Assembly (NCBI GenBank): GCA_036346355.1
Contig: CM070583.1
Coordinates: 3,968,001-4,032,000 of the forward strand
Direction of reading: 5' to 3'
Length of the DNA stretch: 64,000 nucleotides
Origin: Rhipidocladum racemiflorum
Lineage: Eukaryota > Streptophyta > Magnoliopsida > Poales > Poaceae
Shown here: one piece after another, positions 10,770 to 23,403 of the stretch
Layout: every line of letters starts with the position of its first letter
Position numbering within the stretch: the first letter of the stretch is position 1
Translations under genes and position numbers: made by a program
The notes under the pieces: model-generated
Told to the model about the DNA's origin: nothing
Seen by the model: the letters and a program-made list of their open reading frames with translations, nothing else
The model's database searches: none

Positions 10770-11420
10770 CGGTTACGCGGACTCCACTCGGCTACTCGCC
10801 TTCGCCTCCTCGTGGACTCCACTTCGGTCTTTCCAGTGTAAGCAGCCAAAGCAAATACGCAGAGACGGGAGACGATGGAGTCGTGGACTCCACTCGCGAG
10901 CCATGGAGGTGAGGACTCCATCATCTCCTCCGGCCTCCTCACCTCCTTAGCCTCACGATACATCAGGCACCACCGAACATGCAGCAGCGCGAGCGAACTC
11001 CACTCCTCGCCAGCTTGCCTCCTCGGCTTCACGGTACACCGGGCAACAACCGTCTAGATACGGGTACTCCACACCACCCGCGACCAGATCCGGCTAGATC
11101 TGGTACGCGGAGGTGCTCAGCGACCACATCCGACCGAGAAGGTGGTCGTCGTCTCCGGCGGCTGGGCCGGGGCGCGGGATGGTCGATCACGATGCTGTCG
11201 ACCGTTGTTCGGCTGAACTCACGTGCGATGCCGTGGACTCCTTCTGAACGCTCTCCCGCATTCCAGCTGGCGGTTGCTCTATGCTTCCTCCAGGCAGGAC
11301 CAAGCTCCAAATCCAATCCTCCATTCCTCCGGTTGCCGACTGGTGAGGTAGATCTACCATTGTTTATATTCCAAGGTTTGGCCGTGGTGAGGACTACTGG
11401 AGTAGATCGAACTTGTAGAT
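10770..11420. other. GC-rich, gene-like patch inside the composite element
   Basis: GC content jumps against both flanks. Overlapping open frames exist on both strands (for example 10979-11422 plus and 11029-11475 minus), but none shows a recognisable domain. A captured host fragment or element leader is the likeliest reading. Confidence 0.4.
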
Positions 11421-11929
11421 AGCTTTGATTGGTGCAAACACCATTGTTTGGGAATATTTGGGGTGTGATGTGCATGTGCTGCTGCTACCGCGTGTTGTAC
11501 TGCTGGAGGATTGATGTTGCATTGCTGCTACGCGTTGCTACTTCTTCTAGACACGCTTTGAACTTTGAAGCTCCTTGTTCTGGAATTTCTAGAATGGATA
11601 ATTGTGCTTTTAAGTTGCTTGTCATTGCTAGACAATGTATTTATACTATACTGGTATTGCATGTTTTTTAGTTTCTTGTCAAGTTGTCATTGTTGGACAA
11701 CGTTTTTTGTGGTATAATGGTAATATGGTATTGCATGCATTTTGCTAGTGAATCTGTGAATGGCTGAATGAAATGTGTTGAATGGCTGAATGCATATTCT
11801 ACTAAGATGAGTACATATTCTGTGAAATCATGTGCTGAAAAATTGGCTTAGAATTGAATTTGCAAAATGTGTTTGTGCTTGTGTCTGACAATTTGACAGC
11901 AAACAGTGAAGTCATCTTTTGTGCCGGAC

Positions 11930-12205
11930 CAAACTCTCAAACCAGTAAGTTTTGCATGTACGTCGGACCAATTTCCTTGGTCAGTCGTGAACGGCTTTTT
12001 GAGGATTGATTTCGCATGTACGACGGACTGATTTCTTTTAGTCTGTCGTGAATGTGTTTTCGCCGGAATGATTTCTTCTTGAAACCGATACTTTCACTTG
12101 TACAACGGACCGATTTTGTTTGTCCGTTGTGAATGGTTTTTTGAGTGCTTTTTCATGTGTACGCCGGACCATATTTCCTTGTCCGTCGTGAATGCGTTTT
12201 TGCTC
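11930..12205 (+). repeat. Degenerate dyad repeats, CGGACC...GGTCCG type
   Basis: Four units of roughly 58-85 bp carry a small inverted repeat of the form ACGNCGGACCRATTT...GTCYGTCGTGAA, centred near 11965, 12035, 12120 and 12180. Confidence 0.7.
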
Positions 12206-12550
12206 GATTAGGGTTTTGAGCAAAATTGGAATTGTGTTTGATTCATTTTTGGGATTATGAAATTTGTGAGAATTTCATGATGCTTCTTTTGAAGTGGACT
12301 TTATGCAATGCTCGTGTGAGTATTTGCATGGATTGATGTGAGTCAAGTCGTGGACTTGTGCTCGGAATTGTTTTGTGGTTTGTTCATGTGCAGGTATTGC
12401 TCGAAGACGAACGTGGTCGATGACGGGACCGGAACTAGGTTCATGGAGGAGCTGAGGTTCAGGACTAGGTTCAGGGAGGAACTGAGGTCTTGGTGGTCAA
12501 GGATGTCATGCGGGACGTTCGGGCTAAGAGAATGGTGCACATGAAGAATG

Positions 12551-12679
12551 GTTAGTCACGTGAGAATGGCAGGAGGTCATTCGCGTGCAAAGTGTTAGTT
12601 ACGTGAGTATGGCAGGTGGCCATACGCGTGCAAAGTGTTAGTCACGTGAGTATGGTAGGGTTGCCATACGCGTACAAGA
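12551..12679 (+). repeat. 43-bp tandem repeat, three copies
   Basis: Units start at 12551, 12594 and 12637 (GTTAGTCACGTGAGTATGG...). Each contains the CACGTG palindrome or a one-base variant, a G-box core. Position upstream of the promoter-like site fits an LTR U3 enhancer array. Confidence 0.85.
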
Positions 12680-13695
12680 GTTGTATTCGGTCAGGTTGGG
12701 CCAAGTAGAGTTGTGTTGGATACAGATTCCTTCTAGGGAATAGGAATCGTATTCAGAACTCCTTGTGGGTTGGTCCTTTAAATAGGAGGGGTGTCTCCTG
12801 TTGAAGGGCATCAATCGCATCAAGCAGAGCTGAGCGCATTGAGAGCCTCAAGCTCAGTTTTAGGGTTTGTACTCTTTTGATGAGAGTACTTTAGACAAAA
12901 TAAATAAAGATCAATTCTTCTAGTTCCTTGTGTGCTACAATATTCTCTTTTGGTTCTTGTTTGCATACTTGTTCTAGTTCTAGATTGGTTTTTGTTCTTT
13001 GAGTTTCATCTTGATTTGATCCATCAAAAACCTCTCTAGGGTATCGATCTAGTGTTCCTCAAAGTCTTGTTGATAAATCTTTTGTTATTCTTGATCAATC
13101 CACAAGTTTCGATTAGATTGATTTTCGTCAAGTTCTGGAACAGCAAGCTTGCGAGGCTCATAACTTTTGATCCGTAAGTCCGATCGAGCTGATTCTTTTT
13201 GGGTTCGATTCGTATTGGAATCTAGTTTCTCGTGTCCAAATTTCATATCAATCTAACGGTTGGATCTCTGGGAATTCTCGTTTTACCGAACCTCTGTCAT
13301 TCTGTTTTTGTCGAAAACGAGGCAATTATTTGGTTCTGTTTTGAGGTGAACTTTTAGTAGATCAAGAATTTGGTTTTAGCTTCCGCACAATCATTTAGCC
13401 CCCCTCTGATTGCTATATTCGTATACTTCGATCCTACATATTCTACTAGTGAATGGCTAAATGCATTAGTGTGTGCAGTGTGCTGGTTAATTCAGTTAAC
13501 TGAAAAACCAAATTAACCGAACCAATTTTTTTCGGTTTATTCGGTTCGATTTTTGGTTTTCAAAAACTGAAATAATTTAAAATCGAAAAAACCAAAAAAA
13601 AAACTAAATGCCCAATATATTTTGCTAGTCCGCTCAGACAGATGTACCACCATCTTGGCATGGTTCCACACTTTTTTTTGGCTATAATATATATA

Positions 13696-13884
13696 CTCCC
13701 TCTGTTTCTAAATAACTGAATTCTTTACTTTTCCTGTTCAAACTTTGACTAATAATTTGTTATAAAAAGTACTTTAATAATATTACATATTTGAAAGTAT
13801 TTACATATATATTGCTAAAAAGAAAATGGTCAAAGTTGGAACAGTGAGAGTCAAAAGTCTCAGTTATATGGAAACAACGGAGGC
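13696..13884. mobile_element. Stowaway-like MITE
   Basis: Starts CTCCCTCTGTTTCTAAATAACTGA after TA and ends with an imperfect complement (TCAGTTATATGGAAACAACGGAGG). Confidence 0.65.
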
Positions 13885-14062
13885 ATTATGAAAAACTATG
13901 TTTTGACAACATCATCATTGTAGGTGCCTCAATTTTTAGGGTAATGGTCAAAGTTGGAACAGCGAGAGTCAAAAGTCTCAGTTATATGGAAACAACGGAG
14001 GCATTATGAAAATCTATGTTTTGACAACATCATCATTGAAGGTGCCCCAAATTTTTAGGGCT
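13826..14062. repeat. About 118-bp tandem duplication overlapping a MITE end
   Basis: ATGGTCAAAGTTGGAACAG starts one unit at about 13826 and the next at about 13944. The copies agree except for a few bases and run past the MITE into flank, so the duplication came after the insertion. Confidence 0.85.
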
Positions 14063-14347
14063 GTGTGAAGATTGAAAACAGTTTACTCCTACAGGTCACA
14101 AAAGAGTGACGTTTTTTACTCTTCAAAGTCAATAAGATGTCTTTTTTATCACAAAATTCTCATATATATATATGGAGAGAGAGGGGGGGGGAGAAAGGTT
14201 GTAAAAGTGCGATGTTGTGAAACTATTTTTTAGAAAAAAAATAGTGCTATCCATTTTATATATCTAAACCATATATTTTTAAATAATATCTTTGGTTAAC
14301 ATTTATAAGATTTAATTACACGTATTTTGGTGGTACTCTTGTTTGAT

Positions 14348-15262
14348 AGGAAGGATAAAAATGAAACGAAAATGGTCGGTAATTAATGACTGTTCTATTT
14401 TTGTTTCCAGTTTTTTTTATCAGTAATGGAAACAAAATCAGAAAGCCTGGAAACGGATACAGAAATAGATAGTGACGAAAATGGATGCGGAACAAAATGG
14501 AGTAGATATGGAAAAGAAAGCGAAAAATTCCAAGAGAACATAGTATATGATCACAATATACATGACCACAAGTGCAAATGTAACTCATTACACGTTAAAG
14601 GTGGACACAAGAATAATGTTATGTTCACTGGTATAAATAGGAAGTTTTTTCTCAATTTTGTCTGCTAAAAGCTCGCTATTTGTCCCCCAAATTAGACCAT
14701 CATGTCCTCCATATCATTATCATCGACATCCTCTTTCTCCTTAAACTAAAAGGTGTAACACCCTAAAATTTTCATATTATTGTTTGAATATTCATTTATG
14801 ATTTTATGAGATTTATCCTATTTTTTTGGAGTTTATAAATGCTTTTTCATATTTTTTAGATTTATAAAATTAATGTATTCATGAAAAATAAAAGCAAAAT
14901 TATGCTAAAAAATAATTTTCCTAGGTCCAAAATGTTCTAAAGTATTTTTTAGAATTTTGTTTTGGAATTTTTGAACTCGATTTGATATTTTGTATAAAGA
15001 CAATTGTATTTTTAAAATTATTTTAATTCAAAAATAAATACAAAATTTTCTATCTATTCTCCTTTTTGGGTTGAAACCCGTTTCCCTTCCTAGCCCATTT
15101 CGGACAGAATTTTCGGTTTCACTTATACGAAATTTTCGTTCCGTTTCTGTTTCTGTTGAAATCCGCTCTCACATTTTCGTTTTCGACAAAAAAAAAAAAA
15201 TCATTTTTGTTTCCCTTTTTTGTTTTAAAAAAAGCCTTCTGTTTCCGTTATTCTTTAAAACG
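14348..15262. mobile_element. Degraded hAT-type element, split by an LTR fragment
   Basis: The left end (TAGGAAGGATAAAAATGAAACG, then ATGGTCGGTAA) matches the complement of the right end of the hAT element at 56872-59135. At 15105-15262 GTTTCCGTT/TTTCGTTCCG motifs mirror the left end. A gypsy-like LTR start at 14754 lies between. Target duplication not found. Confidence 0.5.
14754..15060 (+). mobile_element. Gypsy-type LTR 5' fragment
   Basis: TGTAACACCCTAAAATTTTC is the usual opening of several grass Ty3/gypsy LTRs, followed by AT-rich U3-like DNA. It parallels the start at 59220. The 3' end of the LTR is missing. Confidence 0.45.
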
Positions 15263-15598
15263 GTTAAAAACCTACAGGTTAAGTTTTGAACACTATCGAG
15301 ATCGACACCCCCTGGCTAACCACTTCCAAGGTGGATAACAGGATAAGGCAGCCAACCCATAGCTTTCCAAGCGCTGTACTGTACCAGGAAGGACACACTT
15401 TCCTGTGTGTTGGAGCGGAGTGAAATGTCAACAACACTCAGCAGCCAGCTAGCCTGCCCTGGCCACACACAGCATCACACACAAGAAGCACCCAAGCTAG
15501 GGTCCTTGTCAGCGTCAACTTGCACCACCCTTGCTGCTACTTTTTCTTGAGACATGAGAGTGAGAGAGAGGCTAGAGCTAATCCATGGCGCCGGTTAA

Positions 15599-15656
<58 letters not shown>

Positions 15657-15901
15657 ACTTTTACTGTTTCACTGTCATGAGCCATGACAAGAAGACTGAC
15701 GGATAAAGGCCCTACATGGCCGGTTCTGCCATCAATTCACAATTATTGGAGAACACACCGGCACACGAAATCCGAAGCACGCATGTAGCTACTACGTAGC
15801 TAGCTAACCGGTGTGAGCTCAAAAAATGACCGGGAGGGCCTGATTGGTCCGACCCCATGGCCTTGATGCCCAACTTTCTCCTTATTCAGCTTAGGCCAGG
15901 T
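15263..15901. other. Intergenic DNA with a CT microsatellite
   Basis: A pure (CT) tract of about 26 units lies at 15602-15654. Otherwise no gene or repeat was recognised. Confidence 0.5.
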
Positions 15902-16357
15902 CAGGGTTAGAAATCTCGTTTTCAAAAAAAATTCGGAGCTGCCCGAAATCCGAAATCTCGACGAGATTTCGGAAATTCAAATCAAATTCAGACGGAATCT
16001 AAATTTCAAATTTGAAATCCGGTTTTTTTTTTCTACCGGGAAATCCGAGATTTCGACCGAAATTTTCGAGATTTCGGTCCGGTTTGAACCGACCAAAAAA
16101 TGCTCAAAAAAATCTGAAATTTTTTGTGGATGATCTTCAACCTAAATGCAATCATAACCGGTGAAAAAAAAAATACAAATCTCGATCGAAAACGCTGACA
16201 TCTCGGCCGAAATCACCGAGATCTCGGTGAAATTTGAATATGCACTGTAGCATTTTGAATTTTTTTAACCAACCGGTATTTTGAATCTGGGGGGGAGGGT
16301 CCGAAATCCGAAATCTCGGCCGAGATTTCGGATTTCGGACCGAAATTTGGATCCTTG
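15902..16357. mobile_element. hAT-type MITE, CAGGGT end group
   Basis: Ends CAGGGTTAG and ATCCTTG are inverted; flanks GGCCAGGT (15894-15901) and AGCCAGGT (16358-16365) differ once. The inside is packed with CGAAATCTCG/CGAGATTTCGG palindromic motifs. Confidence 0.75.
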
Positions 16358-16476
16358 AGCCAGGTATGGTTTGTCGTAAAAAAAAATGGCAAATAAGATA
16401 GTGATCACAAGTATACTCGAGTTTTTATCGAGAAATTGAGTCTTCATCGTGTGAGCCACCGTTCGCGAGCAATAAG

Positions 16477-16745
16477 GCTCCATTCATTTTAGCTTCTGCA
16501 CAGCTTATGTTTTCTAAAAAACGGATTATTTGCCGAATGGGAGGATTCTAAATAGCTTCTCTGAGAATCAGAAGATGCCATCTACATAGAATCATGATTA
16601 GGTTGGAACACGATTCTCACTTATTCTTGTTGATTCTGACCGGTCCAGTCCGAAACCTAGAAGTCGCAGCCGACTCGGGCTGATTCTCCCATAATCGTAA
16701 GCGGCCCATAATTCGTAATCTATGCTCGTGTTCGAACGAATTTAA
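16477..16745 (+). mobile_element. MITE of the AGCTTCT-rich family, copy 2
   Basis: Reverse-oriented relative of 1370-1632, sharing AAACGGATTATTTGCCGAA and GATTCTCCCATAATC blocks. Confidence 0.55.
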
Positions 16746-17675
16746 ATATAGCGGCCGCCGGAGAAGCAAACGCTTACCCCCCCCCCCCACCCAAAAAAAA
16801 AAAAAAAACTACGGCGTAACTAAGTTTTTGCCGTGGGAAAATTAGGCATCAAACCAAGCCATCAAATCGGTGTTAAATTTGGGGCAATGTTTGGAATACG
16901 GAAATTTTGTAGGATTTCTATAGGAGTATACTTGTTTCATGTAAAATTTCTGTGCTACATAATGGCTCCGAAATAGCGGCGATCGACTTGTTTGTGAGAA
17001 TTTTAAAACACAGTAGAGTGGTATTAATCGGACGATTATGCCGTGTCAAATCATACCAAGTCAGAGTGCGGCGCACACAGAAGTTTCTCTTTTCTTCTTC
17101 TTTTCCCGGGGTGCAAAAATTATGCGGATAAATGAGAGTTAAGGGCTCTAATTTGGGCCACTACTTCAAGATTTGCTGCGTACAAAATATCCATAGCTAA
17201 CCCTGTGGTTAAAACACGAAACGCACCCATCAGAGATCAGGGTATGTGGACTATTTTCGCCGCAAATCGCATTCAGCTAAATCTCGTGTTGCATCACTCT
17301 CGTGTCACACTTGCGCCAAAAAAAGGGGGGCAAAAAAGCGATATATAGCCTTGGGAGAGAGAATATTTTTAGCTCTACTTCCAAGGGCTTTGAGACGCTG
17401 TTTAATTGTTAATTCCCGCTTACATAATATTATTTCTGTTTTTTTATTTATTATTTTGAACATCAACACAATTTTTTTTAAAAAAAAGATTGGCAACAGC
17501 TGTGTCTGCCTTTCATTCAAGAGGGAGGGGACAACGATAACAACATTACAACTTGGCGGCAGAGGTTCAAAGGACAGAAAGTCGAACCAACAGGAGAGCA
17601 ACATTAGCTTTAGCTAGCTAATAGGTCATAGCTAATATTAGCTAGCTAACTATTATCTAGCTAACTATTAGTTGA
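16746..17675. other. Intergenic DNA with a C-run/A-run
   Basis: A C(11)-ACCC-A(15) tract lies at about 16779-16808. The open frames at 17246-17617 have no recognisable domain. No gene called. Confidence 0.35.
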
Positions 17676-17947
17676 AGGGTGTTTGGATCCACCAGCTAAT
17701 ATGTGGCTAATAGATGCTATTGTCCATAATACCCATGCTATTAAATACTATTGGTGGTAGACGCGAAGGGTATTTTGGTTAAATGCCACCTATTAGCTGC
17801 TATTAGCTGGGTTTGGCTAGCTAATGAGATAACCATTAGCTGGGTGCTCAGCTAATAATTAGCTGATCTATTAGCTGGGGGTGTTTGGATCCACTCCAGC
17901 TAATTTTTAGCAGCTAACTATTAGCTGCATGGATCCAAACAGGCCCC
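17676..17947. mobile_element. MITE with GTGTTTGGATCC ends and TAGCTAA-rich interior
   Basis: Left end GGGTGTTTGGATCCACCAGC and right end GCATGGATCCAAACAGGCCCC face each other; a second inward copy of the left end begins at 17877. The interior is built from AGCTAATA/TATTAGCT motifs. Confidence 0.6.
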
Positions 17948-18182
17948 TAGGATAGGAGACGAGAGGTACCATACGGTCTTCAGTACACCGTTTTTTATCA
18001 TTACTTTCTCTAATTGTATGTTAGCGAAAATCGTTAAAAAATACTGATATGAATTTTTCTTGATGAAATGTCTAGTGATATTAGATATTAAAATTTTAAA
18101 AAGTTGACTGCACGTATACTTAAACGGCATCTTGAAAAAAGAATAGGGGGAGTAGTTGACAAATATATAGCGAAGTACAGTA

Positions 18183-18382
18183 AAGCGCTCTTTTTACAGT
18201 ACACTAAACTGAATATGGACCATTTATTCTATTCAATCTAATGGATCAGATTAACTAGAGTTTACTTATACTTCATCTGATGGTATAGTAGTAAAAACAC
18301 CTTTAGCAAATCAACGGTTAGATTTGATTTCTACTGCACACTATATACTACCAGTATTATCCACCGTAAAAATTCTCACAGT
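18183..18382 (-). mobile_element. MITE, copy 3 of the family in the LOL1-like intron
   Basis: Opens CTTTTTACAGTACACTAAA and closes CCACCGTAAAAATTCTC; reversed relative to 2634-3028, with no palindromic insert. Confidence 0.75.
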
Positions 18383-18758
18383 AAAGGGACAAAGATAAGT
18401 TGATCAACCGGAGTGTATGTCAATTGATAATGATGTTATTGTGGCCAGGAACCAAACATGCCTTGATGGATCGGATCGATAATGCGAAGTGTTCGTTGTC
18501 TTGAAACATCCGAAATTGGTACCGGAACATGCGGTGCGATATGTCCCTGCTGCCCCAGCTAAGAAGGCAAGAACAGGGGCCGGACTTGTCTCAGATTTAA
18601 TTTCCCTTTCATCTCTTTAATCTGTTCCTCCTCCCCAATCAAAAAGCAATTATATATGCACAGTACTCTTCACGCATCTGATTAGTTCTCAATCAATCAT
18701 GCATGCATGCACCTCAAAGGCCATCAACATTCATATATGCTGATGCTTCGATGAACAT

Positions 18759-20137
<1,379 letters not shown>

Positions 20138-20283
20138 AATTTGATTATTTGCCATAAATTTAATGTGCACTTAATGATTTATCATGTTATGTCTCATTAA
20201 CATGTGGACTTTACACTTAAATATCAGTAAGATATAGTGTGACAAATCATCAAATACACATTAATTTTATGTCAATTAATTGA
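20138..20283. mobile_element. Probable fold-back MITE
   Basis: TTATTTGCCATAAATTTAATGTGCAC is mirrored by ACACATTAATTTTATGTCAATT, with a second inner inverted pair (ATGATTTATCA/TGACAAATCAT). Confidence 0.5.
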
Positions 20284-21366
20284 TTATTCTTATTAGAATC
20301 AAGTAGGGTCTGATTTTTGCATAATCTACGTAGACCAACTTGACATGAGTTTGTGTACAGCATCAATATAGTAGTTGTAACATCGTATGACTGCAATTTT
20401 TATGCAGAGAATGAATGTAAGTAGTAGTTAGCTATCTAAAAGCAAAACTATACTCCTGTGTTCTAGCTAGGTGCATGAAATGATAAACAAATTAACAGTA
20501 CTCCATGATTTAGAGATGGCGCAATCAAGTTAATTTCAACAGGGGGATTGTGTGTGTCGACTCATTTAAGGATTAACCGTAAGAAAATTTTACTTCGACG
20601 ATCAAATCTGTTCTTTTAGTAATATGGAGTACTTGATCACCCAAAGAACAGTAAAAAATGCATCGCGGCGATTTTAAATTAGCATGCAGTTCCCAAGGCC
20701 ACAGAAAAGGCTCTCGTAACAAACTCGATCAGACACGCACAAAAGAACAGCAAAGGAATGAAGGACACATGTCGATCACGAAATGACACCGTTGAATAGT
20801 GAAAACATTTGGCATGGGTTTGAGAGCCCTAGGCATGCATTTTGCTCATGTCGGTATGGTAGTCATGTACCCCATTTTGGGGAGAGGCAAAGATTCCAAA
20901 AAGGTCATTTCATGGCTCCAAAAGAAAACAGCCGGTTCATCGGGGTGATCTTAAAGAGTTTGGTGCCACACTACGTACTTCCATCATTTTTATACTCGTG
21001 TGAAGTGAAAACCATAATTAAGGAGTATGGATAGGCTTGCACACGTAAATCAACTAGAAAATCCAACAAACATATGTTGTACTCTCTTTGTTTAAGTTTT
21101 TAAGACGTAATATACAAACCAATTAGGTATTAAAAATGAATAGATTACCAGTTTCAATTATTATCTTTAGCACTATTTTCAATACATGCATGCAGAGAAA
21201 ATCAAGTAAAAGTATATATTTATTAAGCTATAAAAGAAATATCATAGTAATTTTGTATTGAAACATGAAATATACCATATAAATTTGAACTGAGGAAGTT
21301 ATGCAACCATATGCTTCTACACATGTAGTTCTTTCTATATATTCTAGTGCCAATTAATTAGCATTT
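20284..21366. other. Intergenic DNA
   Basis: No gene or repeat recognised; the open frame at 20783-21034 has no known domain. Confidence 0.35.
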
Positions 21367-21535
21367 GGAGTAATTTAGAATGACTTTATAACACCAATCA
21401 ATTAAACAAAGGAAGGGTAGCCTTCGGAGTAATTTAGAACGACTTTATAAAACCAATCAATTAAACAAAGGAAGGGTAGCCTTCGGAGTAATTTAAAACG
21501 ACTTTATAACACCAATCAAACAAACAAAGGAAGGG
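21367..21535. repeat. 59-bp tandem repeat, three copies
   Basis: Units start at 21367, 21426 and 21485 (GGAGTAATTTAGAA...GGAAGGGTAGCCTTC); the last is shortened. Confidence 0.95.
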
Positions 21536-21633
21536 TGTAAGTGGAATATATGTAATACCCATTCAAACATCTAGCTAGCTTGCTCTTCACATAGCTTGGC
21601 TTTAGTTCTTCAGACAAACGGTCCAGTATATGC

Positions 21634-21808
21634 CAGGGTTTTTTGTTTCGGATTGAAACAAATATTGGCTCCCAACGAAATGACCGAAATTTCGCCCGAA
21701 ATTTTGGTCAAATTCAAATAAAAAACAACAAAATCCGAAATTTCCGACATTTCGCTCTGTACCGAAATGGGTGAAATTTCCGAAATTTCGCCGAAATAAA
21801 AATCCCTG
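21634..21808. mobile_element. hAT-type MITE, CAGGGT end group
   Basis: Ends CAGGGTTTTT and AAATCCCTG are inverted; flanks GTATATGC (21626-21633) and GTATATAC (21809-21816) differ in one base. The interior consists of CCGAAATTTCG motifs. Confidence 0.8.
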
Positions 21809-21816
21809 GTATATAC

Positions 21817-22616
21817 ATGCTTGTAAATTACAGTAATATTTTCTATGTTTTATAAATTGTAATTAGTAGTTACATGTTATTAATTATTCTCTTATTTTCT
21901 TTACTTCTTGTTTTCCTTGTTGTAGGTTGTAGATTTCAAAAAGAAGAACCGGAGGATATATCAGCAATTCATAGAAAATCAAACTATATTTATGTTATCT
22001 CTTGTCTGCCTTTTATCTTGGATCTTGCCTAGTGTTTATATATGTACGAACACGCTAGCCTATTAGTATAATTATCCAGTAAATGATTTAGGAATTTTGC
22101 AAGAAACAATGCAATACATGTAGGAATTATGCAAAGTTCTCATGTTCCAAATGAGGCCTTAATTAGTTCCAGCAAATTGATCCATGAATTATAATTTTGT
22201 TAAAAGTTACTTCGATACTTCATCAATTAATGTTCTTTCACAGTTGTTTGTATATATATAGAGAGACACGAACTAAATTTTCTTGCTTCTTACATACTTC
22301 GTTTTCTAATCTAGCAGTACCCTACCTTTCTTTTGAGCCAAATCAATGTGCAAGAAAAAGAAGCAATGTTCTTCCCTGACTAACTCTTTCCCCAATCTAA
22401 GGAAAGGCTTGAATTAGCTAAAACGATAATCTTTCTTTTGCTGCTTACATACTTCATCAAATTAACTTACTCTACCATAAATTTTTTTTCTCCAAATCTA
22501 GATCATGGTTAACAAGAATAAACATATATAGCTATCTTGCACTTTGCAAACTAGCTCATTAGGAATCAGACTTAAAACATGGAAAATAAGAGAACATATA
22601 TAGAAGAAAAATAAAG
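21817..22616. other. AT-rich intergenic DNA
   Basis: Nothing recognised. Confidence 0.35.
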
Positions 22617-22805
22617 TGAAATTTTACAGTGCATTATACTTGTAATATATAATATGTAGTAGAAATCACATCTAACTATTGATTTGTTAAAAGTGTTTGT
22701 ACTACTCTGCTACCAGCTGAAATATAAGTAAACTCTAGTTAATCTGATCCATTGGATCGAAAAGAATGAACGGTTCATATTCAATTTAGTATACTATAAA
22801 AGAGC
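22617..22805 (+). mobile_element. MITE, copy 2 of the family in the LOL1-like intron
   Basis: Opens GTGAAATTTTACAGTGC, closes ACTATAAAAGAGCTC. It gives the unfilled state of the site where 2723-2918 inserted in copy 1. Confidence 0.75.
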
Positions 22806-23031
22806 TCAAAATAAATACTGTAAACACACGTAAATAAAAATAGATTTTCGTCTATATATACAAAATAAGTTGGGCCATTTGCAAGAAACACTTGCCTGTG
22901 ACCATTATTCATTTCAAGCATGTAGATGCAAGCAAACGCATAGATATCAGTCTACAAAACAGTAGGAAAATGAAGAAACAAGCAAAAAAGCCTTTCATTT
23001 GTAAACAAAGAGGGGCAATCCAAATTAATGA

Positions 23032-23037
23032 GTTTAT
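23032..23037 (-). terminator. Candidate polyadenylation signal of the AHL gene
   Basis: AATAAA on the minus strand about 370 bases past the AHL stop codon. Position-based guess. Confidence 0.3.
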
Positions 23038-23403
23038 TCAAGGAAATCAAATAAGTTGCAATTGGCAAATAAAAATGTTGATCTTTGCCATTTGCGCCAC
23101 AATAATTCATGTCCTCCAAGTAACAACTCGGCATCAATTTCAACATAAACAGCAACACTAATATAACTTTGATCAATTTATGAGTGCATGTCCTGACAAC
23201 ATAGTTCAAACGAAGACACCCGACTGATCAACAATCAACACAAGATCCTCACACAGGTTAACAGAAAACATCAGATCACGAAGACAAGAGATCGAGAACA
23301 AGAGAAAGACGATCGATAAAGAGAGATAAGAGAGGCTACTTGTTGTTGTACATGTCCATGTCCTCGCACAGTCGCACTTGCCGACCTCGCCGGACAAGAT
23401 CCA

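Larger units (their letters stand above)
11821..13438 (+). mobile_element. Candidate solo LTR
   Basis: TGTGAAATC at 11821 and GATCCTACA ending at 13438 are bounded by TATTC on both sides (11816-11820, 13439-13443). The right part looks like R-U5: a TTTAAATAGGAG promoter-like site, AATAAATAAAG near 12900 and a T-rich tail. No internal coding region or second LTR follows. The right end is better supported than the left, because ATATTCTACTA also recurs by chance nearby. Confidence 0.45.
10582..13620. mobile_element. Composite insertion with hAT-like outer sequences
   Basis: TAGGGGTGGGCA at 10582 has the form of the hAT ends found elsewhere in the window (27230, 43956). It is followed by AACCGAAA/GGTTTTTTGG motifs that return inverted at 13490-13610, ending near ATGCCCAATATA. 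The right end is degenerate and no 8-bp duplication could be shown. Inside are a GC-rich gene-like patch (10770-11420), dyad repeats and a possible solo LTR. Confidence 0.5.

Noticed and set aside
10979..11475. Frames of 147-148 residues on both strands
   Set aside because: GC-rich, overlapping in both senses, inside a composite mobile element and without recognisable motifs.
11821..13438. Full LTR retrotransposon
   Set aside because: Only one LTR-like unit is seen, with no primer binding site, internal domain or second copy, so at most a solo LTR is claimed.
10574..13628. 8-bp target duplication for the composite insertion
   Set aside because: GATATAGC precedes the left end, but the right side (ATATATTTTGC) does not give a convincing match.
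21367..21535. CRISPR-like array from the 59-bp repeats
   Set aside because: The units are directly adjacent without unique spacers and the genome is eukaryotic.
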